Part shown: piece by piece, positions 49,304 through 61,100 of the stretch
Numbering within the stretch: the first letter of the stretch is position 1
How the letters are laid out: each line of letters starts with the position of its first letter
Source: Ectocarpus siliculosus
Lineage: Eukaryota; Sar; Phaeophyceae; Ectocarpales; Ectocarpaceae
DNA length: 64,000 nt
Assembly: GCA_000310025.1 (NCBI GenBank)
Contig: FN647684.1
Coordinates: 77,849 to 141,848, forward strand
Direction: 5' to 3'
Notes under the pieces: model-generated
Database searches by the model: none
What the model saw: only the letters and a program-made list of their open reading frames with translations
Told to the model about the DNA's origin: nothing
Position numbers and translations under genes: made by a program

Positions 49304-50457
49304 GTGCGTGTCCTTGTTTTTTTTATTTTCATTGAGATCACTTCCGCATAGACAATCCTACGGCAGGTTGACGAGTTTTTGGCATGCATCAATTGCTGTC
49401 CGGGCGTTTTTGGTCGCTTAATCGTCGATGGACGTGACGTATTCTTATAGAAGGTTTGTGTCACGGCGGCAATAAATTTGACGTGATGCCCCTCGAGACC
49501 GTGATGCACTCACATGGACCGCTACCTGACGTTCCTCGCGAGTTCGAACCTCGCGTGTCATATCCACCTCCCCCCCCTATTTTTTTCTCATCTTCTTTTT
49601 CCTTATGCATACAGCACGTAGTTCGCTGTCTCGTTTTTTTTTTCTCGTCTTCATTGTTTTTCAGTCTTTTTCTTTGAGTCTTTCTCTCGCATGCATGTGT
49701 TTTTGCTTTTATCCGTTCCCGTGAATGCTGTTGAATGCACTTTCCGATTACGTATGCGGCCGCTTTGTATGCCATGGGACTTGTCGATACCATCAGTGGG
49801 GACTTGTCAATACCATCCGTGGAGACGATTGCTTACGTGAGTGGGCATATTATCGTCGATTCCTTCAGCTATATGCCCCTCTGTGCGCGGCACAGACAAG
49901 ATTGTACCGGCAAGTAGTCCCTAGTAAGCCGGGGGAAACAGAAAACAAGGCACCTGCCTCATGTGCATAATCGTGACAGCATCATGCCCTACTGCCGCGG
50001 GTCGATTGGTTATGTCCGATGCCGCAGGGTTCCTCCACCCCGTGCAGTACAATGGCTGCTATCAACCGCGACAAGTCAGCGTGCGACCATACAACAGGCC
50101 CCGCTCTTTCTTTTTGCCGTTGAATTTTTTCTTCAGAGAGAGTACGTCTGGTTGGGACGAACCGCATTTTTTTTCTTCAGCGAGAGTACGTCTCGGTTGG
50201 GATGAACCGCATCCCATGTTTGGGAAGGGACCTATCTGAGCGGCGCGGCGAGCGAGACTGCGTTGGCTTGCCGCCGCTTATCTTACTGCACCCTCCCCCC
50301 TCGTGCTAAATGCACGCAGCGGTGAGGTCACAAGAGTAGCGGGACGCGAATAGGAACACGGCCGACACGATGGATGTTGGACACGAGTACACACCTTTAT
50401 ATGGAGAGTCGCGTGCTGGTCACTTCCCCAATGCTTGCGCCGTGTCCCGTCCCGCCC
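49304..50457. other. Non-coding internal part of the element between minisatellite and A1
   Basis: No reverse transcriptase, RNase H or other domain in any frame. Holds a tRNA-like B box with a perfect 5-bp stem (GCGAG TTCGAAC CTCGC at about 49538-49554), a poly-T/C-rich stretch (49560-49680), and a doubled segment of about 45 bp (GAGAGTACGTCTCGGTTGGGA type) at about 50135-50210. Confidence 0.55.
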
Positions 50458-50720
50458 TTTTCTAAACTGCCGCCGCTACTGCGTTAGGCGGCTGCTGCTG
50501 TCCTTCCGTTGCTTCACGCGCTCTGTAGCTGTCACACGTTACCCGACTTTGCTACAGCCCCTGCGTGGACTCGATCACGGAATGACACCCCCAACTATAG
50601 ACTAATAATTCCAAACACCGTGACCCTGGGTTTCCGGTAGAAAATGAAGCCAAATTCTAATTCGACTGTTACAAAATAAACACCAGTTTATTCTATCTGC
50701 TTCGACGAACAAACCTTCCT
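50458..50720 (-). repeat. Split direct repeat A1
   Basis: 263 bp copy of A2. Its outer end (50720) is the 5' boundary of the element on the minus strand. Confidence 0.92.
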
Positions 50721-51261
50721 GTTTCCCTCCGTGTGCGTGCCTGTCATGCAATATCTATTTAGAATTATCCGGGTGTATTGGACATGAAAATCAGATGTAC
50801 GCAGATTCCATCTTCATCTTGACCAAAACGTGGTCCAACCTACAGCTGTTTATTCACGGAGAACACGCGGACAGTAGTTATTGTTCTCCTATCTCGTGCC
50901 CGCGGCGTATATCCTTCAATCGGTAAAAGATTCACCGAAGATGGAAAAAGGTACAACAAAACTGTGTCCTGTGCGGCCTATGTAACAACAACGGCTGGTG
51001 CATCCACCACCTACGCCTAACGGTTGTACCCTGACGTAAACGAGCTTATAACTATACGCTAGGCTCCTGACATGGCACAATAGCACCATGTAGCCAACTG
51101 AGCCAGCAGCCATCAGCAGCCAGAAGCCAGCTGCACCGTGAAACCGAAACCTGACAGTCCCGTGGATTTGAAAGATCCAAGAAAAAAGCCGAGAGCTGTC
51201 CGCTGCTGTCCGCAGCGCACATAACACATAACCCGCTTGCCACGGAACCACCTGACCAAAC
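50721..51261. promoter_or_regulatory. Upstream region of the C19orf44-like gene
   Basis: 541 bp between the element boundary and the next ATG. Repeated CAGCCATCAGCAGCCAGAAGCC-like triplets lie at about 51095-51130, just before the start. The insertion may have displaced more distant promoter sequence. No TATA box assigned. Confidence 0.35.
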
Positions 51262-54200
51262 ATGTTCGCTCGTAGTGGAGGAGGTGGAGATGATGACCCT
51301 TATAACTTCGACATCGCGGATGGATTCAGCGGTGGCGGATCAAAGAAGAAGACAAAAAAATCCAAGCTCGGGAAACTGTCGTTGAACAAGACAGTAGGCG
51401 CTAGCCCCAGTGTTTCTTCCCTCACACCGCAGGTGGGTCGAGTGCACACAGCTGTAGCTGAAACCTAGACTAGACTAGTGGTGTAGGCGGGACACATTGC
51501 ATGACACAACAATTCATAGCATATAATAAGTTGTGCCTTCGGTGTAAGCCTGTCAAACTGAGGTATCGTCATAGCACGTCTACGAGCTCATACAGCAGTA
51601 GGCTACATACAAAAGCTCAGTTGGCTCAGTGACTAAAAATCGCTTGGCAGATAGGTACGTAATACGTACGCTCTGGCTTCACGACTCGCCTCTTTTGATA
51701 GAAGATACTAGTGGATGTATCATCTTGAAACAGCAGTCGACATTGTCAACAACAGTGCAGCCAATTCGTTTTCGCGCACGGTCGCATTTCGGGGCGCCCT
51801 TTCCGTTGTCAATGTACAGGAAGTATCGAGGCCTGTTGCCAATCCCACACCATCGGTCGTCGACCTGAAAGCCCCTCTCCGAGCTTCGGCTCCAGCCGGC
51901 CCGACTTCTGCTCTGGACAAGGCCATGAGTTTTCTAAGCAAATACAAACAAGGGGGTGCTAATGGCGCCAAAACAACGACAGCCGCTACGGGCATGGGTA
52001 CTTTCAGGAAATCGGCGAATGCTCAGAGCACCACCTTCGACCAAGACGAAATGGATTTGTCACTGAGCAGTGACTCCGACGGCGCAGGCGGTGTATCCAG
52101 GCGGAAAACTCCTTCAAGGCTCAAGCCCACCCGAGACAAGCCTTCGATAGAGCCTCAGGAGAACATGGTCAAGGTACGCTCATTGGCCGGCTTGAGCACA
52201 ACGAAGGAACTTGAAGCTAATGATGTGGGAAACCTTGGCCGGCCGAAGGCCGCGATTTCTCCCGTTGGTCTGCAAAGACAAAGTTCTGCAAGTAGAAGTG
52301 CGGCAGATGCGCGACTTCAAGCCGACGCATACTCGCCCTCTGAAGGTCGAACATCCAGCCTGCGTTTGGCTGTCACTATCCCAGGAGATTCTTCGCCGCT
52401 TTCCAGCCTGGTACGCGAGGGGTCTGACAGCGAAGTGGAGTCCATACGTTCGGCGGTGGCTGAGGAACTAGAAGATCAGACTGGGGAAGAGGAGGAAGAG
52501 TTTTCGAGTCCTGATCCAAGAAGTCCAACGTTTGAGCAACAGAGCGGATCTGGCAAAAAAAAGGGAGGTAATGGTATGGTGGAGAGTGGCAGCGGGTTCG
52601 CACGAAGTCATCCAGGTCGCGGCGCTCTGGGCAGTATCATGTCGTTCGACGATCTTGCTAAAGTTTCTGCCCAACAAATCTTGCCAGATCTTGACGACAT
52701 AGGAGACAACACTTCAAACGACGGCGTTGACAGGAAGCGAAGTGCGGGGAACGGTGGGAGTTACACAGCGGAGGATGATGAAGAAGAAGACGACGACTAC
52801 GGCGACGACGACTTCGAAGACCTAGACTTACTGATGGATAGCAACGGCGGAAACTCCTATGGCCAGCAGGTTCTCAACGCGTCTACCTCAAAAGAAGATC
52901 CCCGAACCTCTCCACAGCAGCCGATTTTAGGTACCTCGCCGAATGACGAAAACCAATGTCAGGTAGCGGGGGCGACAGTAGAATGTCGACGGTATCTGGC
53001 TGCCAGCGAGACTGTCGGCGACCCGTTGAACGGGGTCCCTCAACCACCTCGTGAGGCTTGGAGCGTCCCAGCCGCAAATACAGATAAACCTATAACATTG
53101 CCGGCCATGGTTGAGTCAGGCACGAGCCCTGACACCGATGGGAAGGACGACGGTGTGGTGTCCGAAAGAAGCACGAGGGTCGAAGAACGAGCACCATCTG
53201 GCGCGACGGAGGCATGGGGAGAGAGATTAGGCAGTGAACGATTGGCGAAAGTCGGCGACACAATATATTTGGGGGCCTCAGCTACGAAAGACGATGGAAG
53301 GCCTCCATGCGTCTCGAACGCTACCCGGTGCCGAGAAGATCGTGCTGCGGCACGGGAGACGGGTCAGGGGGGGACAAGCATTGGCAGCGTGTCAAAGAGA
53401 GGAATACTGATAGACCGCTCCACTGAAATGCACGATGCGATACAACCGCCCGGCATGGAAGTAAAGGTTCTTGTTCGGACGGAGGCCTTGGCATCCGTCG
53501 AGTACGCGCACGACCCGGAGAGGGGGCTGGATCTCCGCAGCTGCGGCACTCAGGTTTGAAAGTGTCGCGGTTATCTCATAGCAATCCTTTACGAGAAGAG
53601 AAAGGAGCCTTCATAGTTGCTCTCTTGGTGCACCTGGGAGTATCTAAAGTTTCGTGCTATAGGTGACATTGAGGCGGAATTTATATGTGTGTGATATTGG
53701 GTGCCATTGGGCTGTGTCTGCCGCGTGGCCTCACACACGTAATCCAAAACGTGTTCGCTACCATCTCTCCATGTGTAGTACACTCTTGTATTTGAAGAAG
53801 CAGGGCTCGTCGCGCTCCGCTGCACACGGCGACCATTTGGGTGTGCTATAATATCTCCATTCTAGCATCACCCCAATAAAAACACCCCGTCCGCCCTCCG
53901 ACTACAGCAGCGACAATATTTTGTGTCTTCCTTTCCGTACGTGCACGCAGATAGTGGGGAACTCTGCAGCCACACAAGCAAATATTGCTGTCGCGGGTAT
54001 GTCGGGAACGCATTCTGCAGTGGGGAATGGCTTCGGGGCACAGGGCCCGCGCACACCCGGCGTGGGATACCAACCGGGGGAACCGTACGCGAAGTGGGGG
54101 CGATTTGCGTGCGAAATGCCTGTCGGCTCTCGAATCCGCCGAGATCCCGACGTAGGCGGTGGAGCGCCGGTGCGGCGTTCATCCCCGAACTCGCGACGGC

Positions 54201-56142
54201 GCCCACGGTCATCCGGCGGTTCTGGATTTCATGATAGCGTGGGAGGGAGGAACGATTGTACCGGGAGTGGCGCAGGCGCTGCCAACGCTGAAGACGACGG
54301 TGGGGATAGCAGGGCTGCCCAACCATCCGACTCTGAGGTCGAGCCAGAGGAGGGGTACGGCCGCGGCCCTGTGAGGGTGTCGTGTGCCCCTTCAGTTCGA
54401 GGCGGCCCTGCTTACCTTGAGGTGACCATGTGCCAGTTGTTCATGACCCGCCTCGCCGTTGCGCTTGTCATCAGCTTATCGTGCCAATGGTGCACTTTAT
54501 TCAGGAGCGCGATGGACTTCTGTGATCAGATGTACGCACCAACATACTAAGGCGAAAGACTCTGCGTTGTCTTGTTTCTTTCTGATGGTACCAATGCAAT
54601 GCTGCCTGCATTTGTATTTTCCCAGCAGACGTTCTTAGAAATGATGGCGAAATCTGAGGCAGAAAGTTGCCGCATGTGGCAACATGCGCTTGGAGAAAAT
54701 GCGTCCAATCCGCGTGCGTGTCCATCTTCAGGTGAGCGAGGAAAACTGAAATTCTCTCTACTCTGTAGAAAATGGATAATATCTCAGGCCTGTTTCGGTA
54801 CAGATACTTGCAGGGTAGACGGTGGCACGTAGCGTTCGGTCAAGCAAAACGTATCGATGTGAAGTGGTTGTCGATTCAACGGAAAACTTAGCTAAGCCGA
54901 CCATTTCCCATCGATGGCGTATCCATAGCGTGCGGGCCGAGATTAAGGGGTCCGCGGGTCACCCGCACGACGAAACACGGGTCAGCTACCATAGCTAACA
55001 GTAGGTCGCTTGCCACGGTACTGACCCTGCCAACAGAAGCAAGTGCGGGTATCGAAGGATGACACCGAGCATCCTGCAAGGCTTATTTTTCGTACAGTAT
55101 GATGTAGCGCTGGCCTCCATCTTCCATACGAAATACGTCATGTCACCTTTCCATGCTAGCAGTGCATGTACTGATGCCGTATCATGCTTGTGGAATCAAT
55201 CGTTTCTTTCTTTTTTTGCGCTTTCCGACTTCAACTTGCGCTGGGGAAACATTACTGTGGTAAAGGCGAGAACAAACGTTGCGAGGAGGAAAGATATACC
55301 GCAGATGGCGCTGAAGGTGCAGGACCGAGTTTTCGTGATCGAGTCAGGCGTCACCCGCAGGAACAATATGAACGATCAAACGACGTCGATATTGCTCTAG
55401 CCGACATCATGACTGCCACTCAGGACTCGTTTCGGAAGCAGCTAGCTGAAATGCGAGAGAATCTTAACAATGTGAGCTCTGATCACGTTCTGGCACGTTG
55501 AATGCGATATGGGCACCACGCTCTTAAATTCCAACTCTCTGTGTACGCTGATAGCAATTGACGTGACCGTAGTGTCATATACACGAACGAGCGTGTAAGG
55601 TTTCGTGTCGCCTCGTCGGAGATATTTTTTTCGGAGCGTCCAACGTGACTGGATACTTAGAAGCCTTACTAGACTATACTGTATCACTTGGGCTGCACGT
55701 TTTGACGCTTGAACTCCTTTTATGAGGACGAAATGGAGAGGGGGCCCAAAGTGTGTGGGAAGACACGGTCGCACTACAATATGACAACCGACCTCGTGTC
55801 TGTCTCTCCCTATGCATCAATATACAACCTCTTTGCACTTTGTAGATATGCTTGACCCATCGCATCCCCGTGCTTCGAACTTGCAATACTTCTTCTGCTA
55901 CCTACACGTTGGAACAGATACGACACCGAGCAGAGATAGCTGGACGCCAGGGTTATGTCTACAACTACGAGTCGGTGACGGATGTCCGTGATTTTGTGGC
56001 AAAAGCTCGACCTCCAGCCACGAGCCCAGCGGAGGCACTCAGAACGGTCGATCCATCCTTGACTGTGGAGAAAGCCGAGGCCCTGGTGGGGGGTGGTACG
56101 GTCCCATCCTCACCAGTTGAACAACATTCTAGTCGTGCTTGA
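51262..56142 (+). CDS. Long disordered protein related to C19orf44 (DUF4614)
   Basis: Proposed exons: 51262-51432, 51820-53553, 53951-54421, 54629-54731, 55266-55471, 55846-56142 (993 residues, phases consistent). The exon 3 donor and the exon 2 acceptor are the weakest choices. Function unknown. Most of the chain is Ser, Asp, Glu and Gly-rich and probably disordered. Features occur in the same order as I know from human C19orf44: a short ALDKAMSFLSKYKQ helix, DLSLSSDSDG, an SFDDLAKVSAQQ segment, a very acidic YGDDDFEDLDLL block, VKVLVRTEA, AATQAN, a TFLEMM helix, and the C-terminal GYVYNYESVTDVRDFVAKARPP with SPAEAL soon after, which resembles the DUF4614 end. Homology is a by-eye judgement. 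No signal peptide. A C-rich Lys patch (KKKTKKSKLGK) near the N-terminus might be a nuclear signal. Confidence 0.6.
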
Positions 56143-58163
56143 GGCCAGCAAGCAGCAAGCAACATCGAATGCGTTTAACGGGGACCAGACTGCCAACGAA
56201 TCGCATTGTGTTGAGTCGACGTTAGCTACTACTGTGTTACCTATAGAGCGTGCAGGAGGATGCGATTGTACCCACCGCTTATTTTTGGGGTGCAAGACAC
56301 TCCACCCCGAGAGTAACCAAGGCAGTCGATTATCATACTGTAGAGCTATGTACGCCTTTACTGTGTTGAAACGCCCGACAAACTGTTCGTGGTCGCGCTT
56401 CCGGTTGATTGATAAAGTACCATATATTATGAACCTTCGTGCAACCACAACTGCACACATCACAACGGTGCATATGTACGCGTGCTTGGTTGCGCAACGA
56501 ACGGCGAAACGGTGCGAAAAATCCAACGTGCTTTGTCCCGGTTTGCAACGTGGCTCTGGCCTACGGAAAATCCACTCCCCCTCGTCCACATGACACGCGC
56601 GATCCAAGGATTCATTTTAAACACCCCATGCACATAATAATACGTACATCGAAGTATTTTTTGTGCCAGGATTCGTTTTTGAAGACTCTTCTTGTACAAT
56701 GCCCCACCCCCCCCCCCACCCCCCGTGGCATATCGCTCCGTCCCGGCATTGATTGTTGGGATGCGAGGCGAATGATCTACCGACTGCGGTGGCATGGTGC
56801 GTTCACATGATGAGCACCCCCCCACACGATATAACATTGACGTCCGCATTTATTTCTTGTCCACGAGGACGACAAAAACGATCGTCCCCCAACTCGAACC
56901 GACGTTTACTTTTGGGAGAAAGTGCAGTCAGTCCGGTTCGAGCGACAATACAATAGTATAACCATGTAGCAAGGGCTACCTCTCGTTGTTGAGCCCGTGG
57001 CCCTAGCAAATCGCGCAGGGAGGGAGGGGGGCGGGCATACACACGCTGAAATTTTTTGGGTCCTATGACATCACTAATCGTTTGTGTGTGTTAGCTCTTC
57101 CACACCCACCCCTCGTCGGGATATTCAGCAGATGTTTTCAACTACTCAAGATCGAACAATGGATCGTGCCTTTTTTTTTTGCTTTCGTCCCGGTAGCGAC
57201 GTCAGTTGTTGGACTGCGGAAAATAAATGATTATATCTCGAACGGGTTGTAGTCTGTGAGGTTATGTTTACTTTCTAAAAACAAATGGGTTTCCAGGATT
57301 TTTTCTCCCCGGATGTACAATACCTCACCGAAACCGCGAGGCACTCCCGCCAAAACTCGGCAGACAGACATCATACATCCGCTTTATTTAGTCGGGATCG
57401 CGGCCAGTAGGCACCACGTTTCGCGTGGACCGAGCGCGGCATTCATCACTACAATAGCAGCACCGCGCCGCGCGTAGCAACTCGGTTGGCAAAGATCTAC
57501 AGAAAGCGACACGCATGTCTGTTGGATTGATGGCACCCGTGTGCAGTAGCGTCCCGTCAACAGATCCCTCTGTTTGGGAGGGCTGTATGTAGCAGCAGCA
57601 GGTTATTACACAGGTTCGAGGTCTTCGCATAACAGATACGACAGAACCTTCCTTATCTGCTGTTGCGGAGATGCAGGTGAAGCCACGTGCATCTTCGCAA
57701 CACCCAGCAGCAGTGTACACTGCTGCTTGGCTGTTGGCTGTTGGGGGTCGAATGATTTGCGCTCCTTCTACTGTGGTGGTCTCCATATCGGATACGCACC
57801 CCCAGGATCCAGGGCACCAGCACACAGCCTACTGCTGCTGTACCTATACTGCTAACATCCAGACACCATGCTGACCTCACATAAGATGCAAACCGCGTGT
57901 AAGGGACTGCTGCGTGTTGCCGGAACCAACAGTTGCTGTGGTCATGTCGTAAAGTCGCCTCTCGTGCGTTTCATATTTCATATCCAACCCAACAATGATG
58001 ATGATCCGCCTGTTTTGGCCGTTGCCTGGCGGTGTGCAGACTTCCTCTGCGCAACCGAACAGTTTTGCGAACGCCTCCAGCCAGGTGCATGATAAACGCG
58101 CGGCAGCTGCTTGCTCGGTTGCTGTTGTGTTTTTCGCTCGTGCTTTCTAGCACAGCCACCACC
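56143..58163. other. Intergenic region upstream of the translocator gene
   Basis: About 2.0 kb. Contains C runs at about 56702-56724 and a perfect 22-bp palindrome at 57706-57727 (centre GTGTAC|..). It also contains an in-frame alternative ATG at 58089 that would add 25 residues to the translocator. No gene recognised. Confidence 0.5.
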
Positions 58164-61100
58164 ATGATGGCGAAGGCATTGCTGATAATCGGCACGCTAT
58201 GCTCCTTCGCGAGCGTAGGAGCCTTTGTGCCGACATGCCCTAGGATCGCTTCTCCCTCGGCATGCGCCAGGCCGAGCTCCGCGGGTATCATGAGCCGCGC
58301 GTCGGCGCTGGCGGACAACAGGGTACGTATGCAGCAAGAGCTGCCTACGACACCCGCTGGTGGCCGTGCCGCCCGCACTGAGCTGTTCTCGACTCCGGCG
58401 GCTAGTGGTGACAAGGACGCCGCGCCATCGCCTGCCTCAGCCGTGGAGAAGGAGGCCAAGGCTTCTCCGTCTATGGTGAAGGTCACCGCGTACTTTGGTC
58501 TGTGGTACCTCTTCAACATCGGGTACGACCAACCAATTGATTTTCAAATTCGTCGTCGGAGTTATTGACGAGACAGCCTGGATGCATCGGTGTTTAGAAC
58601 GCTCTCTTTCGGTCGGATCGAATCAGCCATGGCAGTCGTATTGGCTGCTCTACCACACCCATCTCTCTGCTCCTGAACCATCATGATGAGTCTTTTCGAG
58701 AGTTTTTCTCGTTTTTTCGGGTTGTCGAAGAATGCACATGATTCAATGACGTCATACATCTCATGAGCGTATTCTACCTCCAAGCCTCCAAAGTTGCTGT
58801 AAACTCGCACCAGAGTCGAAGATCAGATTCATTATTACCACCTTGCCTTCACCTTGCCTTCAACCCTTTCAGAGTGAATTGTTGACGATTATATGGTACA
58901 AAACAACTCCTCTTCTACAGTAAGGCTATATGTAGTCTAGCGCATGGCAGAAGAGCAACACCGCTGGTGCGCGATTCATACAATTCTGAACACCAAACAC
59001 AACACGTATACCACAAGCAGAATCCAACACTAGACAACAGACTACAGACAGGACCGCGAAGTACGGTATGATTCGTACATGCATGTATAGACTATTTAGA
59101 AGTTTGTTCGTCAACAAATGCAGAGGCATCTCGGTTCTTAGGTTGATGCCACGTGGAGGAGTGTGATAAAACCGACCACCACTCGCGATGTGTGACAAAG
59201 CGTAGCCGATCGTATCGGTCAGATCCTGGCCCGCAACATATCTACTTCGGAGGCTCTTTGTTGCCTTTAAAGTTTAGATCAACATTTGCTGGTTGATCTG
59301 CCGGTTGATCTGCCCGTTTGCGCTCCAACTGTTGTTTCAAAAATGCCGAGCGCGACAATAATCCAATCTTCACACAACAGGCACCGTATCGATCGCCGTG
59401 AACAGGGGAACAGGGTGATATCGCTGATAAAGGCTTATCCATTTGACTACTCAGTCAGCGCTGACTGATAGTCTAACAGATAAGCCTTAATCTAATAAAT
59501 GATAAACTCCTGGCTCGTAGACTCCCAGCTTATCAGCGGTAGTACTGTAGGGATCTCCGGGGACGGACCCCTCGCCAGGCGCTGCCGGTGGGTGGGGCAA
59601 AGGCCCTCCGCACCCGGGAGCGCCTGGGGGCAACCTTCCTGCCTACCCCGTCACTCAACAGGGGTACGATGACAGCGCATACCCTCCTCACCCGTACCGC
59701 CCCCGGGGAAAGGAGCTGCCGATACATGCCGCTGACCCACGCAGGGTGACGGGGTAGGCAGGAAGGTTGCTGCCAGGCGCTCCCGGGTGCGGAGGGCCTT
59801 CGCCTCACCCACCGGAAGCGACGCCACGCCCCCCGAGTCTTCCTCCCGCCTGCTGCTGCTGCTGCTACGTCCAGGTCCTCCTCCAGCAAAGCCCCGGCCC
59901 CCACGCTGGGCCCCGTGCCTTCGGCCGTAGCTCACACCTCTGCCGCCCGATGGTACCCCCCAACCTCGCTGCAAACGACATTCCTCGTTGCTGTGAGACG
60001 AGGCGTTGTGGAGGGTACAGAATTAAGTGGCATGGTTGTCGGGCGGGTGCGGCGGCGGGTATACCTGCTGCTGCTGCTGCTGCTGCCGCTGCTGCTGTCA
60101 CGCGGCCGTCCTCTCGTCTTCCCCTATCCCCCGTGTTCCCTCCTCCGCCACCACGGTTGTCACCGCCATTGAGGAGGGCATACGCCCCCACGCTCCGGCG
60201 CGTTCTTACTATTTAGCGGTGATAACCGGTCTGTACCATGAGCCTTACAGCAGTATTACACCGATGGCGCTATTGATAGGGGCAAAGATCGCGTCTCTAA
60301 AAATACCGCGGAATGGAGTGTTGAGTGTGTATGTGTGAGTGTTTGTTCGTCCCATATATTCTGGTCCCGGTTTACAGGCCTTTCGGTGTAATACACTTGA
60401 TGTATCAGCTGGGGTCACACAAGAGGAGGGTCACACAGGAGCTTTTTTAATCTTTTAATTTTGTTTTATGGCCCCACCTTTCCCCCTGCGGTGCTTGCCT
60501 TGGTTTTTATCGCGAGAAGGGTTCAGCCATCCCTTTCCATCGTCGACCGTGAAGCCGAAGCTTGCCTACTCACAAACTAGATCGCTTTCAACCACAGGTT
60601 GCTGGAAATATATCCCGGGAAAAAAAAAAACGGAGAGAGAATCGATCGACCCCACATGCTGCCGCTCGGGAGTCGTGTAGACTGACCACTAGACCACACC
60701 ACCAACCATCAGCAGTATCCACGATACCGACATCCAAACGTGCGTGATTGATGCTCAACGCCCGCAGGAGGTAGAAACACGACAAAAAAACGGTGATTTT
60801 GTGCCTCGTCGGCTGTGAGTGAGTGTGTCGTGGCCAACGTCTTCTTACATGGGTTTTATCGTTTTTATGCGTTCCGACCAGCTAGTGGCATTCACTGAAA
60901 ACTTTCAGCGGAAAATGAAAGTGAGGCCGCGAAGATCCTCGTGCACACGACAATTGATGGAGGTCGGATATGAAGTAAACACCAAGTTTCACCGCGGTTT
61001 CTTCTCTACTGGGGCATTCCGGTGCACCTTGCCTAACAACGTGACCTCTATCTAAACATACACTGTAAAAGCCATGAAGTGTTGTTGTGTTTCTGCATAT

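Larger units (their letters stand above)
44207..50720 (-). mobile_element. Tyrosine-recombinase element with split direct repeats (DIRS order, Ngaro/PAT-like), RT missing
   Basis: Read on the minus strand the element is A1 (50720-50458), internal region, B1 (45013-44776), A2 (44775-44513), 68-bp spacer, B2 (44444-44207). A copies are 263 bp and B copies 238 bp, and I find no mismatch within either pair by eye. A2 and B1 abut exactly. This A1-ORF-B1-A2-B2 plan is characteristic of the Ngaro/PAT group of DIRS-order retrotransposons, which integrate by a tyrosine recombinase and make no target duplication. The internal region codes, in order, for a gag-like but frameshifted frame and an intact recombinase. 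No reverse transcriptase or RNase H motif is visible. A 1.7 kb minisatellite fills much of the 5' half. It is either non-autonomous or an unusual RT-less type. The identical repeats suggest recent movement. Confidence 0.8.

Noticed and set aside
47593-49509. Proteins with repeated MSGSTRA / EWKHPCC motifs
   Set aside because: They are translations of the minisatellite, equally open in several frames, with no start or domain.
44207-50720. Interpretation of the element as a Crypton or LTR retrotransposon
   Set aside because: Cryptons lack paired split repeats, and no LTR, primer-binding site, protease, RT or DDE integrase is seen; the A1-B1-A2-B2 order fits DIRS-order elements.
58089-58163. 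Upstream in-frame ATG of the translocator adding a second hydrophobic stretch
   Set aside because: It would place a second signal-like segment before a complete signal peptide ending at GAFVP; the downstream ATG has the better start context.
59533-60216. Several GC-rich open frames on both strands with poly-Ala or poly-Leu
   Set aside because: They arise from CTG repeats and the 71-bp inverted repeat inside TPT intron 1; no family motif.
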